Source of the DNA: Whalleya microplaca | Taxonomy: Eukaryota > Ascomycota > Sordariomycetes > Xylariales > Xylariaceae | Assembly: GCA_022497155.1 (NCBI GenBank) | Contig: MU385729.1 | Location: 558,001 to 622,000, forward strand | DNA: 64,000 nucleotides | Direction of reading: 5' to 3' | Shown here: positions 60,127 through 64,000 of the stretch, in pieces | Position numbering within the stretch: the stretch's first letter is position 1 | Layout: the number at the start of each line of letters is the position of its first letter | Position numbers and translations under genes: made by a program | The notes under the pieces: generated by a model | Told to the model about the DNA's origin: nothing | Seen by the model: only the letters and a program-made list of their open reading frames with translations | Database searches by the model: none

Positions 60127-61060
60127 GTCATACTTGACTGGGAAGTAAATGCGCATTTAGGGAATGCATAACGAGCAGATGACGTCTACGTCAAACCCTT
60201 TCCTATGTTCTGGAAACACCAATCACTTTGGATTTTTCTTGTTTTCGCTTGTTTCAATGTCTTCTTGTAGTTAGATTTTATAGAACCTCCTTCAAATATT
60301 AGAAAGGCAATAAGACCACTCTGTTACATACATATCTTTGATCTGTCGTGATACTCTAAGTGCCTAGAGATATAAACCGAAGAGCTTTCATAATATTACG
60401 AGTCCTAGAGTATAGAGAATCAGTCATCAAACCCAATGAGGGCAATGCAACAAGTTATCATTACTTGCGACTAATTTGAACAAGAAATTTTTATATATTG
60501 ATCAGTTTAGAAAAATAATGTCACGCGAGTTAAGCCATAATTTAGTTATAGTACACCATTGAGTAGTGCAGGTAATATCCCAAAGGCGACCTCGCGAAAA
60601 ATGACAATATTTCTCTGCTTGGCATGAGCCAGATAGGCAAGCTGAGCAAGGATTGCCATTCGTTATCCATAAGCTCGGTCTCGCGTTCAGTAGCTAGTAG
60701 CGACATAGAGCAATTGATAGCCTAGCCTCTTAGTAGACTCTTACGCCGCACGCTAGCTTCAGCTGAACTGAAGACCTCGCGAGTCGCGACAGCGACATCT
60801 ACATAAGGTAAGTTACTTCACTTATTAAACACGGCGACCTATTACGACTTGAGGGTCAAGTTCCTCTCGTCTCTTGCCTTATCTAAGATTTTCCATCTTG
60901 ATGCTGGTAGTCCTGTATACATCAGACGTGTGTGCGTATATACAAGTCCCAATACCTACCAATCTTATTATTTAACATTGATCCTCGCTCTCATCGCAAC
61001 GGAGAGGCCGGCTGGTACGCCTTGAAAGGATCAATTTCTTATCTGCCTTGTTCAATAAAC
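60127..61060. other. Right flank of the PKS-NRPS gene
   Basis: 3' flank of the synthetase and promoter of the GST-fold gene. It has a TCGCGA-rich stretch near 60776-60800 but no TTCGGYGA box. An in-frame upstream Met for the next gene exists at 60932. Confidence 0.5.
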
Positions 61061-62046
61061 ATGACAGCCCAAGACGCAAATAGGCAGCCAGATATAACCG
61101 TCTTCCGCGGATGGGCCGATTCCGGGAAGTACGTATGGTCGCCGTACGTGATCAAGCTAGAGTTGCGGCTGCGGTTTACGGGCGTACGATATTCTACAGA
61201 CGCCGGGTCGCCGAGGACAGCACCAAAGGGCAAGATTCCTTATATCGAATGCCGCGACCTTTTTTCTTCCTCGGCAATAGAGCAAAGAACGCAGCTCAGT
61301 GACTCGGCACTCATAGGCAAGACGCTCACTGAGTGGGGTGTCCTTCCAGATCTCAATGGCGCGTTAGCGCCCCCGGAGCGCACTCATGATATGGCCCTGA
61401 GAGCGTTACTAGAGGACAAATTATACTTTTACCATGTGAGTCGCTGTGCTTGTCTTTTGAGATGCGCACGCAGCCAGCTAACCGGCGCATCCTATCCAAC
61501 AGACCTGGGAGCGCTGGATACAGAACTACTACACGATGCGCGACAAGGTGCTGTGGTCGATCCCGTACCCCGTGCGCATCATCGTAGGACTACTAATATA
61601 CCGCTCCACCACCGCCACGCTGCACGGGCAGGGCACGGGACGGTTTACCGGCGACGAGATTGCGGCCTTTCGGCGCGAAATCTGGGAGAGTCTAAATGCG
61701 CTGCTCGGCGCGTCGCGAGCGAAAAGTCGCAGTGGCGGGGAGCCGTTCTGGGTCCTCGGTGGAGAACAGCCCACTGAGGCGGATACGACGCTGTTTGGAT
61801 TTGTGGTGTCGGCTTTGATTTGCAACGCGTGAGTTTACCCGTCCATTTTGACTCTTCTCCGGTGCAGTAATGGGGGCTATGGAATGCGGTGGCTTGATTG
61901 GCGGGATAACAATTGCTAACTGAGACGTTTCTAACTTCAGCGGACCTGACTCCCAGAAGGTTGTAAGGGACTTCCCCATCATCTTAGACTACGCCAGTCG
62001 CATCCACGATCGATATTTTCCGGACTATGAGAAGTGGAATGTGTGA
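61061..62046 (+). CDS. GST-fold protein, metaxin/FAXC-like
   Basis: Three exons: 61061-61435, 61503-61828 and 61941-62046, encoding 268 residues. The open frame extends to 60932, but MTAQDANRQPDITVFRGW is the better start. An N-terminal thioredoxin-like half (ITVFRGW, SPYVIKLELRLRF, PKGKIPYIE with the cis-Pro region) is followed by an all-helical GST C-terminal half (WERWIQNYYTMRDKVLW, ending PTEADTTLFGFVVSAL and DYASRIHDRYFPDYEKW). This matches the GST_N_4/GST_C_6 group (failed-axon-connections, metaxin-like) rather than classical GSTs. In fungi these are poorly characterised, perhaps glutathione-dependent or mitochondrial. It is 0.9 kb downstream of the PKS-NRPS gene and in the same direction, but lacks the cluster box, so membership is uncertain. 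Confidence 0.85.
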
Positions 62047-62694
62047 TGGGATGATAGTATAGGTAGAAGGAATGTATTTTCCGAAGCGTCTCGCGGACAT
62101 AACAGACCCAGCGAAAGCTAGCTAGCAATTATATGTAGATTTATACCCTCTACACGGACACATCGCCTGAGTTCATAGGAAGCCCCTCGATACCCCAGGA
62201 ATTCATTTACTTATATGGAGCATGTCCTTAGTATCAGCATAGGGCATGCCAGATTTATCAGGAAGTATGTCTATTGGCAGGAGGAGGCTTGGCTGAATTT
62301 AAAGTCATGCTATACGATCTATTTCAACCCTTCCCACTTCTTTCCATGTTCATCCAAATAGCTATCCCGATGGTGGCACTTTGAAAGAGCCAAAAAATTG
62401 ATGGGATGACTTGTTTCTCCATAGAAAAAGAAAGTGCACCTATTGATTCTCAATTGGCCTACTAACTGAAGTCAATACCAGCCCTCATCGCCAGCATGAT
62501 CCAATATCTACGTCTTGTGGCATATTTACTACTGTTGGCAAAGCGTCAGTTCTCGAAGCCTTCCTCCAGCTACAGTTTCAACCTCTATCACTCCAACGTA
62601 GTGCCGTTGTGTGGTCAACCTAAGAGATTAATTCTCAATGACAGACCAATATTCGAATTTATTCGAAATGACAGCGATTCAGCGATTGCGAACA
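62047..62694. other. Convergent intergenic region
   Basis: 3' flanks of the GST-fold gene and the dehydrogenase gene. A 68-codon frame at 62496-62702 has no motif. Nothing else seen. Confidence 0.5.
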
Positions 62695-63957
62695 TTAGGT
62701 AAGGATGTGAAGAAGTTCGTCCCCCTTTAACCACCTTTCCAGGTTTTCCGCAGTTTCTTCATACCACGTGTGCATGATTCCGTCTTCGACGTAGCCCATG
62801 TGAGGAGTAATGATCAAATTACTCCTCCCATCAGTTCCCCATTTATTGGACCGCCAAAGGCTGTCTGCAGGCAAAGGCTCAATATCAAATACATCGAGCG
62901 CAGCGCCTCGAATAGAACCAGAACATAACGCTGTGTATAGGGCCTCACTATTGATCAACGGTCCTCTGGAAGTATTGACCAATAACGCCGAGCCCTTCAT
63001 CTGCGCCAGCTCCTCAGCCCCTACAATTCCTCGAGATCTCTCGCTAAGAACGTAGTGCAAGCTCACAACATCAGCCGTCTTGAACAGTTCATTCTTACTG
63101 ACAGCTGTGAATGTCGGTGCTTTGGAGTCAAGAGGGTTGCCGCCGTAGGCCGGAAGACCGACCTCTTCGGCCTTCTGGTTGGCTTTCTCCTGCGTCAGAT
63201 TCTCGCTCCAACAGATAACCCGCATTCCCCAGGCCAGGCTTCCGATCCTCGCCACGGCGGCACCGAGACGGCCGAGACCGACGACCCCGAGGGTCGTACC
63301 GGTGAGCCCCCTCGCTAGCTGCGACTGCCACCTACCCTTGTCGGCTTTCAGCGCCGCATCATCGGCTGCAACGTTACGCGCTAGCGCCAGAATCAACGCC
63401 CAGGCGTGCTGGGTGGTCGGATGACTGCCACCCTTTTTGATGTCAAGTTTTGGCCGTGTTGGACCCTTGCCATCGGTTCGGCCCCGGCCTGGCGCTGCAA
63501 CGACGCTGATGCCAAGCCTTTTTGCAGCGGCGAGATCGAAGCTTTCGAACTGTGTTCCCGTCGCAAGCAGGAGCTTTAGGTTAGGAAGCTCCTGTAATAA
63601 ATCGGCGGGGAACGGTGTGCGCTCCCGCATGGAGGAAATGACGGTAAATGGCTTGAGCCGGTCTATGATGGCCTTTCTACTAGACTGGCTTGTTTGCGGA
63701 TGATTGAAAGCCGGAAGCGCATCGCTGAATGTGGTGATAGACAGCTGGGATGGCGGGATGTGGGAGAAATGCTCCTTGGCAATTTCCAGGTAATCGTCGA
63801 GAATGACCATCGATGGCTTGGTCTGCGTAGCAATTGACACCGTGGGGCTCCATGAAGTACGCGCTGAAAGTCGTACGCGGTGACTACAGATAGGGAGTGC
63901 TTGGCGAATGCGAGTTGATATCATCGTGACAGCTTTCCTAACGCTCACTTGATGCAT
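62695..63957 (-). CDS. D-2-hydroxyacid dehydrogenase
   Basis: A single exon of 420 residues, with an in-frame stop just upstream of the first Met. The NAD-binding motif GVVGLGRLG, the catalytic Arg in VNTSRGPLI, the Glu in DVFDIEPLP and the His in TPHMGY define the D-isomer-specific 2-hydroxyacid dehydrogenase family, of which phosphoglycerate dehydrogenase is one member. They reduce 2-keto acids to D-2-hydroxy acids with NAD(P)H. Family members usually begin close to MVILDDYLEIA (Met50 here, 63810). The 49 residues before it are rich in Arg, Ser and Val with almost no acidic residues, resembling a mitochondrial presequence. Translation may therefore start at either site and give two locations. 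Codon use is GC-rich, unlike the cluster genes. Confidence 0.93.
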   Translation of the reverse strand: MHQVSVRKAVTMISTRIRQALPICSHRVRLSARTSWSPTVSIATQTKPSMVILDDYLEIAKEHFSHIPPSQLSITTFSDALPAFNHPQTSQSSRKAIIDRLKPFTVISSMRERTPFPADLLQELPNLKLLLATGTQFESFDLAAAKRLGISVVAAPGRGRTDGKGPTRPKLDIKKGGSHPTTQHAWALILALARNVAADDAALKADKGRWQSQLARGLTGTTLGVVGLGRLGAAVARIGSLAWGMRVICWSENLTQEKANQKAEEVGLPAYGGNPLDSKAPTFTAVSKNELFKTADVVSLHYVLSERSRGIVGAEELAQMKGSALLVNTSRGPLINSEALYTALCSGSIRGAALDVFDIEPLPADSLWRSNKWGTDGRSNLIITPHMGYVEDGIMHTWYEETAENLERWLKGDELLHILT

Positions 63958-64000
63958 GTCATCTTAAAGGCTAGGCTTGCGATCGGAGGTGGTGCAACCA

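Overview
The window is nuclear DNA of a filamentous ascomycete (Pezizomycotina, most likely a sordariomycete). Genes carry many short introns of about 45-170 nt with GT(A/G)AGT donors and CTAAC-like branch points. The gene content is typically fungal: a Zn2Cys6 regulator, a Pth11-like receptor, and a hybrid polyketide synthase-nonribosomal peptide synthetase (PKS-NRPS). Intergenic DNA is AT-rich with TACCTAGGTA palindromes. All exon structures below were worked out by hand from splice sites, reading phase and motif continuity.

Layout. 1-7.9 kb: GC-rich conserved genes (TANGO2/NRDE protein, a serine-rich fungal hypothetical, TFIIH subunit Tfb2). 7.9-33.3 kb: an AT-rich accessory stretch with well-spaced genes. 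These are a copper amine oxidase, a degenerate protease-like hypothetical, a Pth11-like 7-TM protein, a secreted FAD-linked (BBE-type) oxidase convergent with a frameshifted monocarboxylate-type MFS transporter, a secreted laccase-like multicopper oxidase convergent with a short-chain dehydrogenase, and an HNH nuclease-domain protein. 35.2-60.1 kb: a secondary-metabolite gene cluster. 61-64 kb: a GST-fold protein and a D-2-hydroxyacid dehydrogenase with GC-richer coding sequence again.

The cluster contains a 4-TM membrane protein, a 14-TM MFS exporter, a Zn2Cys6 regulator, an EthD-domain protein, an alpha/beta hydrolase of the type found in fusarin and cytochalasan clusters, and a 3,986-residue PKS-NRPS with 8 exons. 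The PKS-NRPS domain order is KS-AT-DH-(cMT)-(ER0)-KR-ACP-C-A-T-R. The SAM-binding motif of its methyltransferase is destroyed, no active ER is present, no trans-ER or P450 gene lies in the window, and the release domain keeps a full S/T-Y-K triad. My inference is an unmethylated, largely unreduced polyketide fused to one amino acid. It would be released as an aldehyde and probably cyclised to a pyrrolinone/pyrrolidinone with help from the hydrolase and perhaps the EthD protein.

The octamer TTCGGYGA, in most places near a second CGG/CCG triplet, recurs in the promoters of nearly every cluster gene (34.67, 34.69, 39.98, 43.39, 46.60 and 46.71 kb, with a one-base variant at 36.49 kb). I did not notice it in noncoding DNA elsewhere. 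It is the best candidate binding site for the cluster regulator and suggests cluster borders near 34.6 and 60.1 kb.
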